Assembly: GCA_964443825.1 (NCBI GenBank) | Contig: CAYUEV010000002.1 | Coordinates: 1-64,000 of the forward strand | Direction of reading: 5' to 3' | DNA length: 64,000 nt | DNA from: UBA1081 sp964443825 | Lineage (GTDB): Bacteria > Bacillota > Clostridia > Oscillospirales > Acutalibacteraceae | Shown: one piece after another, positions 26,021 through 34,125 of the stretch | How the letters are laid out: the number at the start of each line of letters is the position of its first letter | Numbering within the stretch: position 1 is the stretch's first letter | Notes under the pieces: model-generated | Told to the model about the DNA's origin: nothing | Databases searched by the model: none | What the model saw: only the letters and a program-made list of their open reading frames with translations | Program-made: the position numbers and the translations under genes

Positions 26021-27385
26021 TTAAAATAAAATTGTGTTTACCGATTTTGGCGATATCTTTATATTTCCGCCGTTTTGCAAAGGGAATTCGCGGAGATTAT
26101 ATTCGTCGTTCGTAACCACAAGCGTTGCGCCGCTGCCTGAAAAAGCAGGCGGCGATATGGCCTTTTCGTTTCCGCTTTCGTTAATTATAATTAAAACCGT
26201 TTTACCGTCTTTTATAAACGCAAGCGGTTTCAATTCGGAGTCGCCGCAGAGAACCTCAACGCGCTTTGCCATATAGGGGATATATTTTGAAAAATTCCCC
26301 GTAACATAATAACGCTTTGTTATTTCAAATGTTTCGCTTTCGGGGTAAGCGTAAATAAGTCCGTCGCAGTAGTCGTAATGCGAAACAGCAATCCAGTGCT
26401 GCCAGGAGGTGACGTTCAGGATAGTTAAATCCTCCCATATCACGTTTGCCATATCGAGCGCGGAGTTCATAGAGCGGTCTCTGCCGCTTTTCATATGAGT
26501 CCACTCGCTCATTTTTACAGGCACATCGGGATAATTTTTATCCATAAATTTTTTAAAGCGTCTCAAAAACGCGGGACGGTTATTGAAAAACGGCAGGGGA
26601 GCGGGCAGAAAATAGGAGTGAATATCAACGCTGTCTATATTTCTTTTTGTTTCGTTGTGTTTCAGAAATTCTCTTGTGTATGATTTGTTGAACCACCTTA
26701 TGTCGCCGTTTTCAACTCCCGAAAGCTTTACGCCTTTCAGCTTTTCCCGCTTTTCGAGTTCTTCGGAAAACAGTTTCATAAGCCTTCCCGCCTGCCCTGG
26801 CGAATAGTGGCAGCCCTCCTGACCTCCCGTCCATTTCCAGAGAGGCTCGTTTATGGGCGAGAGATATTTAACAGGCAGCCCCTCGTTCACAAAATGTTCG
26901 GTTACGTCAAGGCAGTACGCCGCAAACGCGCCGTAATTTTTCCTTGCGAGATTGGTGTGAAACGCCCTGTTTTTGTCAAGATGCGCCTTGTGATTTTTGG
27001 TGAGCCGCTCTATCGGTGAGTTTGCGAATAAAACGATTTCGTCGGCGCCGTCGCGCACCGCCTGTTTCATCATATAAACGGCGTTTGCATCCCTTGAAAA
27101 ATCGTATTTGCCGTTGTCGTCAAAGCTATCGGTTCTGCGCAGATCGTCCGAATATTCGCCCGCGCCCGAGCGTTTTGAGCCTGAGCCTATGTTGTAGCGG
27201 TATGTTCTGAGCCCAATTCCGTGTTCTTTGCTGAAAAGCAACTTGGTAATGACGTCTTTAACCGCAATTTTGCTGCTTTCGTCAACGCGGCTCCAGCCGC
27301 CGATATCCTGCGCCCACCATGCGCCGCTTGCTCCAAAGCCTTCAAAAGTCTGAAATGTTTTTTCTCTGTTGATTATGATATCCAT
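26021..27385 (-). CDS. GH30 glycoside hydrolase
   Basis: 454 residues from the ATG at 27385, preferred because CGGAGA lies 6 nt before it; an ATG at 27391 directly abuts that site. The GH30 barrel shows FEGFGASGAWWAQDIGGW at the N-terminus, the acid/base Glu in SPINEP (E180) and the nucleophile in KMSEW (E294). A small beta-domain closes the protein (about 380-454). There is no signal peptide, so it acts inside the cell on imported oligosaccharides, consistent with the linked transporter. Family members include beta-1,6-galactanases, xylanases and glucosylceramidases; I cannot choose between them. Confidence 0.9.
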   Translation of the reverse strand: MDIIINREKTFQTFEGFGASGAWWAQDIGGWSRVDESSKIAVKDVITKLLFSKEHGIGLRTYRYNIGSGSKRSGAGEYSDDLRRTDSFDDNGKYDFSRDANAVYMMKQAVRDGADEIVLFANSPIERLTKNHKAHLDKNRAFHTNLARKNYGAFAAYCLDVTEHFVNEGLPVKYLSPINEPLWKWTGGQEGCHYSPGQAGRLMKLFSEELEKREKLKGVKLSGVENGDIRWFNKSYTREFLKHNETKRNIDSVDIHSYFLPAPLPFFNNRPAFLRRFKKFMDKNYPDVPVKMSEWTHMKSGRDRSMNSALDMANVIWEDLTILNVTSWQHWIAVSHYDYCDGLIYAYPESETFEITKRYYVTGNFSKYIPYMAKRVEVLCGDSELKPLAFIKDGKTVLIIINESGNEKAISPPAFSGSGATLVVTNDEYNLREFPLQNGGNIKISPKSVNTILF

Positions 27386-27434
27386 ACGCATTCTCCGATT
27401 ATTTTTATATCTTCGGCGGTCTGTATCCAAAATA

Positions 27435-27462
27435 ATTATAACATGCATAAGCGCTTAGTCAA
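27435..27462 (-). promoter_or_regulatory. Promoter of the GH30-transporter operon with palindromic operator in its spacer
   Basis: On the minus strand TTGACT (27457-27462), a 16-bp spacer and TATAAT (27435-27440) with an extended TGT. The 10-bp palindrome TAAGCGCTTA (27448-27457) sits inside the spacer; with its flanking TG...CA it resembles a LacI/GalR-type operator with a central CG. Confidence 0.7.
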
Positions 27463-27469
27463 GTCCTAA

Positions 27470-27809
27470 AATTGGCGTCAATTGAAGATTTTACCTTTAG
27501 GCGACGGGTTGTTTTGACCGGAGGAATACTTGCGTACTCTTGACTGCCCGCAAGCGCATATTATGAATCTTTCAGTGAGGGCGCCGCGCCCCTTTAGAGT
27601 TCCATCGGCAGGTTCTTTATTTGCGCTTCCGTCTATGCGTCGTCCATCAGCGCCGCTCATTCGCTGTGGCGGCCGGCTTCCCTAAAAAAGCCGTCTGCCG
27701 CCGGCCATAGAATCTTATGAAAATGATGGACAGAATCAGATTTCGGTCAAACGCTCCCGTAAGCAGATTAAAAAACGTCTATAGTGGGCGTGAACGGCAG
27801 GGGTGGGGT
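27470..27809. other. Non-coding right arm of the island
   Basis: 340 bp without a convincing gene. It holds a 60-codon open frame on the minus strand that lacks family character, a GC-rich inverted repeat near 27668-27708 (GGCCGGC ... GCCGGCC) and a smaller one, CTTGCG/CGCAAG, near 27528-27553. It could be the eroded end of a mobile element; nothing recognisable is left. Confidence 0.5.
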
Positions 27810-27850
27810 GGTTCAATTTGTTTATAATGTGGAATAACGCTTGACAATTT
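27810..27850 (+). repeat. Right 41-bp direct repeat of the island
   Basis: Matches 23430-23470 at 38 of 41 positions. This copy still contains the last codons of a DUF4430 gene (ending GTGGAATAA) without a gene body, and supplies the intact TTGACA of the next promoter. Confidence 0.92.
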
Positions 27851-27869
27851 GCGGATTTTATGGTATATT
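27841..27869 (+). promoter_or_regulatory. Promoter of the SCIFF operon
   Basis: TTGACA (27841-27846), a 17-bp spacer and TATATT (27864-27869). The -35 box lies inside the right direct repeat. Confidence 0.88.
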
Positions 27870-27890
27870 CAAGAAAAAGGAGATAATAAC

Positions 27891-28049
27891 ATGGAGAGAA
27901 TTAAAACACTTAAAACTCGTACTCTTTGCGAAAGCGCTAAAGACGGCGGCTGCGGCGAATGCCAGACCTCATGTCAGTCGGCTTGTAAAACAAGCTGCGG
28001 TATCGCTAATCAGCAATGCGAAAATAATAAAGACGTTAAAGTTTCTTAA
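27891..28049 (+). CDS. SCIFF ribosomal peptide precursor
   Basis: 52 residues, start at the ATG after AAAAGGAGATAATAAC. The six-cysteine core C21-x2-C24-x3-C28-x3-C32-x3-C36-x6-C43, with GECQTSCQSACKTSC, is the signature of SCIFF (six cysteines in forty-five residues) precursors, found throughout Clostridia next to their radical-SAM maturase. The leader begins MERIKTLKTRTL. Two oddities: a seventh Cys at position 13, and Gly37 where, as I recall the family, a Thr usually follows the fifth Cys and serves as thioether acceptor in Clostridium thermocellum CteA. The biological role of SCIFF is not known. Confidence 0.95.
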   Translation: MERIKTLKTRTLCESAKDGGCGECQTSCQSACKTSCGIANQQCENNKDVKVS

Positions 28050-28058
28050 AATCCCGGC

Positions 28059-29438
28059 ATGATCCACCAATACAAATTAGCCGGTTGCAACATTGTCCTC
28101 GACGTGTGTTCCGGCTCGGTTCATGTTGTAGACGACGTCGCTTACGATATCATATCTCTTTACCGCGATAGATCACGTGAAGAGATATTGTCGTGCGTTT
28201 TAAAAAAATACAAAGACAGAGAGGACGTCACAAAAAATGACGTCCTAAATTGTATTGACGATATAACCGCTTTAAAAGAAGACGGAAAGTTATTTTCTGA
28301 AGATAATTTCCCGTCTTACTCTTCTGCCTTTAAAACGAAAAACGGCGACGTTATTAAAGCTCTTTGCCTTCACGTGGCTCATACTTGCAATTTGAACTGC
28401 GAATACTGTTTCGCGAGCCAGGGAAAGTACCATGGCGACAGAGCCGTTATGACTTATGAAGTAGGTAAACGCGCCCTTGATTTTTTAGTGGAAAACTCGG
28501 GTCAAAGAAAGAATCTCGAAGTTGATTTTTTCGGCGGCGAACCTCTTCTAAATTGGGAGACTGTAAAGCGCCTTGTAAGGTACGCGAGATCCATAGAAAA
28601 AAGCGTCGATAAAAATTTCCGCTTTACTCTAACGACAAACGGTATGCTTATAGACGACGACGTAATAGATTTTTGCAACCGCGAAATGCGTAACGTCGTG
28701 TTAAGTCTTGACGGAAGAAAGGAAATTCACGACAGCTTTCGGGTCGATTACAACGGAAACGGAAGCTTTGACAAAATCGTCCCAAAGTTCCAAAAGTTAG
28801 TTAAAGCGAGAGGCGGGAAAGACTACTACATTAGAGGCACTTTTACTCATAAAAACCCCGATTTTATGAACGACATAAAAGTTATGCTCGATTTAGGCTT
28901 TAATAAACTTAGCTTAGAGCCTGTAGTATGCTCCCCAAACGATAAAAACGCCCTTACAAAAGACGACCTTCCCATTGTTTTAAAGCAATATGAGCTTTTA
29001 GCGGAAGACATGATAAAACGCAAAAAAGAGGGGAATCCCTATGTATTCTACCACTATATGATAGATTTGGAAAACGGTCCCTGCGTTTATAAAAGAATCT
29101 CGGGCTGCGGCTCCGGAACCGAGTATATGGCGGTCACCCCTTGGGGCGATCTTTATCCGTGTCATCAGTTTGTGGGGGAGGAAAAGTTTAAATTAGGCGA
29201 TATTTATAACGGCGTTACAAACGACAGAGTAAGAGACGAGTTTCGCTCTTTAAACTTATACGCGAGAGAAGAATGCAAAGATTGCTGGGCGAGATTTTAT
29301 TGTTCCGGCGGATGCGCCGCTAACGCTTACCACGCTACGGGTTCAATTAAAGGCGTTTATAAATACAGTTGCGAACTTTTTAAAAAGCGAATTGAGTGCG
29401 CTATTATGATTAAGGCTAAGGAGTCTTTTGACGTTTAA
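28059..29438 (+). CDS. SCIFF radical SAM maturase (CteB-like)
   Basis: 459 residues. Residues 1-95 resemble a small peptide-recognition (RRE, PqqD-like) domain: YKLAGCNIVLDVCSGSVHVV. The radical SAM cluster motif is C110-NLN-C114-EY-C117, followed by the glycine-rich VDFFGGEPLLNW. The C-terminal SPASM region carries the auxiliary-cluster cysteines in GPCVYKRISGCGSGTEY, LYPCHQF, CKDCWARFYCSGGC and YSCELF. It should form Cys-to-alpha-carbon thioether links in the peptide encoded 9 bp upstream. Its own ribosome site is weak, suggesting coupling to the peptide gene. Confidence 0.96.
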   Translation: MIHQYKLAGCNIVLDVCSGSVHVVDDVAYDIISLYRDRSREEILSCVLKKYKDREDVTKNDVLNCIDDITALKEDGKLFSEDNFPSYSSAFKTKNGDVIKALCLHVAHTCNLNCEYCFASQGKYHGDRAVMTYEVGKRALDFLVENSGQRKNLEVDFFGGEPLLNWETVKRLVRYARSIEKSVDKNFRFTLTTNGMLIDDDVIDFCNREMRNVVLSLDGRKEIHDSFRVDYNGNGSFDKIVPKFQKLVKARGGKDYYIRGTFTHKNPDFMNDIKVMLDLGFNKLSLEPVVCSPNDKNALTKDDLPIVLKQYELLAEDMIKRKKEGNPYVFYHYMIDLENGPCVYKRISGCGSGTEYMAVTPWGDLYPCHQFVGEEKFKLGDIYNGVTNDRVRDEFRSLNLYAREECKDCWARFYCSGGCAANAYHATGSIKGVYKYSCELFKKRIECAIMIKAKESFDV

Positions 29439-29440
29439 AT

Positions 29441-30763
29441 ATGTCTAAATTAAACGATTTTATTAAAAATTACTCTGAAAGCTCTATAACAAGGCTTCAT
29501 ATGCCCGGGCATAAAGGCGCTGAATTTTTAGGCTTCGAAAAGTACGATATTACAGAGATTTACGGGGCTGATTCTCTTTATGAGGCCGATGGCTTAATAA
29601 AGGAAAGCGAACAAAGAGCGTCCGACATCTTTAATACAAAAGCTACCTTTTACAGCGCCGAAGGCTCAAGTCAGTGCGTAAAGGCAATGATTTCCCTTGT
29701 TAAGCTTTTGAATAAAGATAACTGCACCGTTCTTTCGACGAGAAACTGTCACAAGTCGTTTATTTACGCGTCGGCTCTTTTAAACGTTGATATTAAATGG
29801 CTCTATAACAATGGCGAGTATAGTCTTGCCGCTTCTAACGTTTTACCCGAAGATATAGAAAGCGCTTTAAATAATGCCGATATTCCAATATCGGCGGTCT
29901 ATTTGACAAGTCCCGATTACTTGGGAAACGAGCTTAACATAAAGGATATTTCTAAAATAACATGCTCTAAAAATATACCTCTTATTGTCGATAACGCGCA
30001 CGGGTCTTATCTTCATTTTTTAGACGAAAAACGTCATCCTATCGATCTAGGCGCGGATATGTGTTGCGACTCGGCTCACAAAACTCTTCCTGTTTTAACA
30101 GGGGGAGCTTATCTTCATATTTCAAAAAAGACTCCTGATTTCTTTAAGGATAATGTGAAATACGCCCTTGAAATGTTCGGCTCGACAAGCCCTTCTTACC
30201 TAATACTTAGTTCTCTCGACCTTGCTAACGATTACCTTTCCAATGGATTTGACCGTGATTTAAAAAAATGTGTGAACAGACTAAATAAATTAAAAGAAAA
30301 CCTTAAAGATTCCCACATAACGCCTTTAAAAACCGACCCTTTAAAACTTACGATTCCCTCATATGGACTTAATATAGCCGATATGCTAAGAAAAAGTAAA
30401 ATAGAATGCGAGTATCAGGACCCCGATTACGTCGTCATGATGTTTTCGCCTTTAAACGGCGCTGAAGATTTTATAAAAACCGAAAACGCTTTAAAAAATA
30501 TTTACAAAAATATTGAAAAAAATAAAAAAACCCATCCGCCCGTTTTAAATTTAAAACCTGAAAAAGTCCTTAGCGTAAGAGAAGCGATTTTTTCTCCTTT
30601 TGAAATTGTCGACGCGGAACATTCGTTTGGGAGAACGCTTGCGAGACCCGCCGCGTCGTGTCCCCCTTGCGTGTCTGTCCTTATGCCGGGGGAGAGAATA
30701 GAAGAAGATTCTATTAAAATTTTTAAAAAATATTCCATTAACAAAATCCCCGTCGTTATTTAA
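29441..30763 (+). CDS. Orn/Lys/Arg decarboxylase family protein (short, YaaO/SpeA type)
   Basis: 440 residues, a PLP enzyme of fold type I. RLHMPGHKGAEFLGF, ITEIYGADSLYEADG and the PLP Lys in DSAHKTLPVLTGGAYLHI are characteristic. The C-terminal half has REAIFSPFEIVDAEHSFGRT. It lacks the N-terminal receiver-like wing domain of inducible decarboxylases, as expected for the Gram-positive type that makes polyamines (agmatine or cadaverine). It starts 3 bp after the SCIFF maturase stop, so it is in the same operon. Which amino acid is used cannot be told. Confidence 0.88.
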   Translation: MSKLNDFIKNYSESSITRLHMPGHKGAEFLGFEKYDITEIYGADSLYEADGLIKESEQRASDIFNTKATFYSAEGSSQCVKAMISLVKLLNKDNCTVLSTRNCHKSFIYASALLNVDIKWLYNNGEYSLAASNVLPEDIESALNNADIPISAVYLTSPDYLGNELNIKDISKITCSKNIPLIVDNAHGSYLHFLDEKRHPIDLGADMCCDSAHKTLPVLTGGAYLHISKKTPDFFKDNVKYALEMFGSTSPSYLILSSLDLANDYLSNGFDRDLKKCVNRLNKLKENLKDSHITPLKTDPLKLTIPSYGLNIADMLRKSKIECEYQDPDYVVMMFSPLNGAEDFIKTENALKNIYKNIEKNKKTHPPVLNLKPEKVLSVREAIFSPFEIVDAEHSFGRTLARPAASCPPCVSVLMPGERIEEDSIKIFKKYSINKIPVVI

Positions 30764-30772
30764 TGATTTTCT

Positions 30773-30812
30773 AAAAAAGTTGCCCCCGCTCCGTAAGTTC
30801 GGAACGGGAGTA
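30773..30812 (-). terminator. Intrinsic terminator after the PduL gene
   Basis: CCCGCTCCG (30785-30793) pairs with CGGAACGGG (30800-30808) with one mismatch; outer bases GTTaC/GcAAC extend the stem. On the minus strand T6 follows. The convergent decarboxylase gene ends at 30763. Confidence 0.75.
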
Positions 30813-30829
30813 ACTAAAATATTTTTAAA

Positions 30830-31402
30830 CTATTTTACTATTTCACCCAAAGTGTCGGCTGTGGCGCGGCACGCGTTCGATTCGTCGGTGTCGATGTGCA
30901 TGGCTAAGCGGAAATTGTCGTTTACTCTTACCACTACGTCGCCAAAAACAAGAGAACGCCCTTCGCTTTCTATTTTAACGTTTACAAGGTCGCCGTCTTT
31001 TACGCAGTAATTAAGAGCGTCTGTGGGGGTCATGTGGACGTGCCTTTTCGCCGCGATAACTCCTTCTTTTATCTCAATTTCGCCTTTGGGACCTACTATT
31101 TTGCAAGAGCCCGAGCCTTTAATGTCGCCCGATTCTCTTACAGGGGCGTCGACTCCTATAGATCTCGCGTCTGTTAAAGAGAGCTCCACTTGCGTATTTT
31201 TTCTTACGGGACCTAAAATCGAAACGGCGGGGAAATCCTTTTTAGAGCCTACTACCGCGACTTTTTCATTGGTAACGAATTGCCCCGGTTGCGAAAGCTC
31301 CTTCTTGACTGAAAGCTCAAAGCCCTCCCCAAAAAGAGTATCCAGATCCTTTCTTGAAAGATGCACGTGTCTTGCCGACGTCTCTACAATGAATTTGTCC
31401 AT
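30830..31402 (-). CDS. PduL-type phosphotransacylase
   Basis: 190 residues, interconverting acyl-CoA and acyl phosphate. Two similar halves each carry the zinc-binding histidines: SARHVHLSRKDLDTLFG (about 9-25) and AAKRHVHMTPTDALNYC (about 118-134); MHIDTDESNA near the C-terminus is also conserved. No encapsulation peptide and no microcompartment shell gene are nearby, so it probably serves as a general acetate-forming phosphotransacetylase. It follows the GH3 gene by 16 bp. Confidence 0.92.
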   Translation of the reverse strand: MDKFIVETSARHVHLSRKDLDTLFGEGFELSVKKELSQPGQFVTNEKVAVVGSKKDFPAVSILGPVRKNTQVELSLTDARSIGVDAPVRESGDIKGSGSCKIVGPKGEIEIKEGVIAAKRHVHMTPTDALNYCVKDGDLVNVKIESEGRSLVFGDVVVRVNDNFRLAMHIDTDESNACRATADTLGEIVK

Positions 31403-31418
31403 TTAAATGTTCCTTTCG

Positions 31419-33860
31419 TTATATGGATGAAAACAGATTTTTAATGTTTTTAAGTCCGCCGCCCAAGTCTTTAATTATCTTGCCGACGCCTTTAACAGCG
31501 CTTTTCCCGTTTAAAATATCAATAAGACCTTCCGCCATTTTTTCAGTAAAAACGCCCATGCTCATTGAAATCATGCATCTGATGGGAATTTGAAGCGCCA
31601 TGGATCGCATCATAAGTTGGTTAGGGTCGTTGTCGGGCATAAAATCAAAAATTTTATCGATAAGACCGCAAATTAACGCTCCCGCCTTGCCTGATTTCGC
31701 GTCCTCTAGAGTGTTGTTTATGTTAAGGGGGATTTTAGGATCTCTTTCTTTTTTGGGAAGAGGAGCGCCTAGAAGCGCTGAAAATTCCTCGTCGCTCACA
31801 TTCATTATATCGGCGCTATAGTATGAAGGGGCGGTTTCTTTGTAATTTGGATGCGGGGAGTCGTCGTCCGACGATACGTTCACAAACGTTTCAAGCCTAA
31901 TGTCGCGACTGCTCGCTCCTACCAAAATATCAAATTTCCCGGGTTCGACGCGCCATTCGCGTTTATTTGCATCGTAATAGCTAAAAGAGCGTTTGTCAAG
32001 TTTTATTGACACTCTTTTTCCCTCGTTAGGCTCAAGATATACTTTCCTAAAACCCTTTAACTCTTTTTCCGGGCGGAAAATCGTACTTTCTTCGTCTTTA
32101 ACGTAAAGTTCGGCTATTTCAGCTCCCGCTCTCGCCCCCGTATTTTTAATTTTAAAGCTTACTGAAACCGCGTCTGTATCTTTAACATTCTTTTTCGACA
32201 CTTTTATATCGGAGTATTCAAAAGTCGTATATGAAAGTCCGAATCCAAACGGGAAAAGAATGTCTTTTTTAGCCGTATCGTAGTACCTGTAGCCTACGTA
32301 AACGCTTTCTTTATAAAATACGCTTAAAGGGTAGCCCGGGAAGTTATTATAAGAAGGATTATCTGAAAGCTTAAAAGGAAGCGTTTCCGATAATTTCCCG
32401 GAAGGGTTGACTTTTCCCAGGAGAATATCGGCTATAGCCCCGCCTGAACCCTCTCCGCCTAAATACCCGTGAAGGACGGCGTTCACTTTATCGATCCATG
32501 GCATTTCAAAAGGAGACCCGCCTGATAAAACGACGACTATTTTGTCGGTAGCACTGGATATAGCCTCAATAAGCTTATTATGACTTTCGGGAAGGCGCAT
32601 ATGTGTTCTATCGTGTCCCTCTGTTTCATAACTTTCGATCAGTCCCGCGAAAACTACGGCTACGTCGCACTCCATCGCGGCGCTTACGGCTTCGCTTATC
32701 AAAATTTCATTAGGCGCGTCGGTATTTTTATCGTATCCTTTCGCGTAGACCATGCTTACGCCCTCGTTTAAAAGCTCGTTAAACGCGTCGTCAATTTTTA
32801 TCGGATTGATAAGAGAACTGCCCGCTCCTTGATAGCGCGGAGTTTTAGCCATTTCGCCTATTACGGCGATTTTTTTCGTTTTATCGAGCGGTAAAATATT
32901 GCCGTCGTTTTTAAGAAGTACGGCGGACTCTCCCGCGATTTTTCGGCAAAGCGCGTGATGCTCTTCTTTGTCGTAACGAAAGTCGCGTATATTTTCTTTA
33001 GCTTTATAAATTAAATCTAAAATTCTGTCTACCGTTTCATCGAGCAATGTCTCGTCAAGTTCGCCTGATTTTACCGCGTCAACAATCTTTTTTGATGATA
33101 AACCGTTTGAAGACGGCATTTCAAGGTCTTGCCCAGCTTTTAACCCCTCGACTTTGTCGTCGTTAGCTCCCCAGTCGGTGACGACGATACCGTCAAAGCC
33201 CCATTCTTTTCTCAGTATGTCCGTCAAAAGCCGCTTATTTTCAGAGCAGTAAACGCCGTTTAAGCGGTTATACGCGTTCATAATCGTCCATGGCTTAGCT
33301 TCTTTGACGATTTTTTCAAAAGGATAAAGGTATATTTCTCTTAAAGCCCTCTCGTCAACTACGGAGTTTACGGTCATTCGCCTTGTTTCCTGGTTGTTGG
33401 CGGCGAAATGTTTAACCGAGACGCCCACCCCTTTCGATTGAACGCCTTTTACGAAAGCCGCGCCGATAGAACCCGCTAAAAACGGATCTTCGGAATAATA
33501 CTCAAAATTTCTGCCGCACAGAGGCGAACGTTTAATATTTACGCCGGGGCCTAATATTACGGAAACCTTTTCTTGCAAGCACTCTTCTCCTAGCGCTTTT
33601 CCCATTTCTTCTATTAAGTCGGGATCCCATGAGTTGCTTAAAGCGGCGGCTGTGGGGAAGCATACGGCGGGGACTGAACTCATAATTTTGTCTTTGTCTT
33701 TTTTTTCTTTTTTCTTTCTAAGTCCGTGAGGACCGTCCGTCATCATGATGCTTGGAATTTCCAGTTTTTCGGAATTGTTTAAATGCCAGTAGTCGCCGCC
33801 TGAACAAAAATCAGCTTTTTCGTTTAATGTCATTTTAGAGATTACATCAGCGTATTTCAT
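31419..33860 (-). CDS. GH3 family beta-glycosidase
   Basis: 813 residues. The N-terminal barrel includes MMTDGPHGLRKK, VKHFAANNQETRRM and GFDGIVVTDWGAND, where D229 is the catalytic nucleophile. The alpha/beta sandwich has GAGSSLINP and VFAGLIESYETEGHDRTHM, the latter a region with the acid/base Glu. A fibronectin-III-like domain (about 545-670, ELYVKDEESTIFRPEKELKGF) and an extra 140-residue tail (about 670-813) follow. No signal peptide is seen, so it is probably cytoplasmic. Beta-glucosidase or beta-xylosidase are both possible. The tail is longer than in common GH3 enzymes. Confidence 0.94.
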   Translation of the reverse strand: MKYADVISKMTLNEKADFCSGGDYWHLNNSEKLEIPSIMMTDGPHGLRKKKEKKDKDKIMSSVPAVCFPTAAALSNSWDPDLIEEMGKALGEECLQEKVSVILGPGVNIKRSPLCGRNFEYYSEDPFLAGSIGAAFVKGVQSKGVGVSVKHFAANNQETRRMTVNSVVDERALREIYLYPFEKIVKEAKPWTIMNAYNRLNGVYCSENKRLLTDILRKEWGFDGIVVTDWGANDDKVEGLKAGQDLEMPSSNGLSSKKIVDAVKSGELDETLLDETVDRILDLIYKAKENIRDFRYDKEEHHALCRKIAGESAVLLKNDGNILPLDKTKKIAVIGEMAKTPRYQGAGSSLINPIKIDDAFNELLNEGVSMVYAKGYDKNTDAPNEILISEAVSAAMECDVAVVFAGLIESYETEGHDRTHMRLPESHNKLIEAISSATDKIVVVLSGGSPFEMPWIDKVNAVLHGYLGGEGSGGAIADILLGKVNPSGKLSETLPFKLSDNPSYNNFPGYPLSVFYKESVYVGYRYYDTAKKDILFPFGFGLSYTTFEYSDIKVSKKNVKDTDAVSVSFKIKNTGARAGAEIAELYVKDEESTIFRPEKELKGFRKVYLEPNEGKRVSIKLDKRSFSYYDANKREWRVEPGKFDILVGASSRDIRLETFVNVSSDDDSPHPNYKETAPSYYSADIMNVSDEEFSALLGAPLPKKERDPKIPLNINNTLEDAKSGKAGALICGLIDKIFDFMPDNDPNQLMMRSMALQIPIRCMISMSMGVFTEKMAEGLIDILNGKSAVKGVGKIIKDLGGGLKNIKNLFSSI

Positions 33861-33887
33861 AGCGTCCTCCGAGTTTTCATTGTGACA

Positions 33888-33916
33888 ATTATATCATATT
33901 ACGCGCTCTATTACAA
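33888..33916 (-). promoter_or_regulatory. Promoter of the GH3-PduL operon
   Basis: On the minus strand TTGTAA, a 17-bp spacer and TATAAT with an extended TGA, 28 bp before the ATG at 33860. Confidence 0.65.
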
Positions 33917-34057
33917 TAAAAATGTCAAAATTTTTAATAAAAAATAAACTTTTATGTATGCCGGAGGAGAAAAAACCCATAACCGTTATTTTTGTTTTAA
34001 TAAATCAAGTTCATAAAAAAATTTGACATTTATATGATATTTTCGGCAAGTTTAACA

Positions 34058-34086
34058 TTGCTAATTTTTTAACAATCCGTTATACT
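34058..34086 (+). promoter_or_regulatory. Probable promoter of serC-serA
   Basis: TTGCTA (34058-34063), 17 bp and TATACT (34081-34086), 40 bp upstream of the serC ATG. A separate TTGACA at 34023 has no partner -10 at proper distance. Confidence 0.55.
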
Positions 34087-34125
34087 GATTACAGTAAAAT
34101 ATTTTATTTTAAAGAGGAGAACATT

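Larger units (their letters stand above)
23471..27809. mobile_element. Repeat-flanked genomic island carrying a GPH transporter and GH30 enzyme
   Basis: The DNA between the two 41-bp repeats contains two genes on the minus strand, opposite to both flanking operons. Its codon choice differs visibly from neighbours (more AGC, CAG, ACA and GCA; fewer TCT, TCC and TTA). No integrase or transposase gene is present. The non-coding right arm (27470-27809) is more GC-rich than its surroundings. I infer acquisition by insertion at the end of the DUF4430 gene; the mechanism is unknown. Confidence 0.65.

Noticed and set aside
26021..27448. Longer GH30 start at 27448
   Set aside because: The extra 21 residues overlap the promoter -10 region and lack family character; the ATG at 27385 has a well-placed ribosome site.
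27478..27660. 60-codon open frame on the minus strand in the island's right arm
   Set aside because: No ribosome site, no recognisable family, and composition typical of GC-rich non-coding DNA; kept only as part of the non-coding arm.
23430..27850. Island seen as an assembly artefact caused by the repeat
   Set aside because: The two repeat copies differ at three positions, so an exact-match assembly join is unlikely; read coverage would settle it.
33958..34020. GGAGGAG-like sequence and a short frame upstream of serC
   Set aside because: The frame is about 20 codons with no sign of a leader peptide or T-box elements; probably chance.
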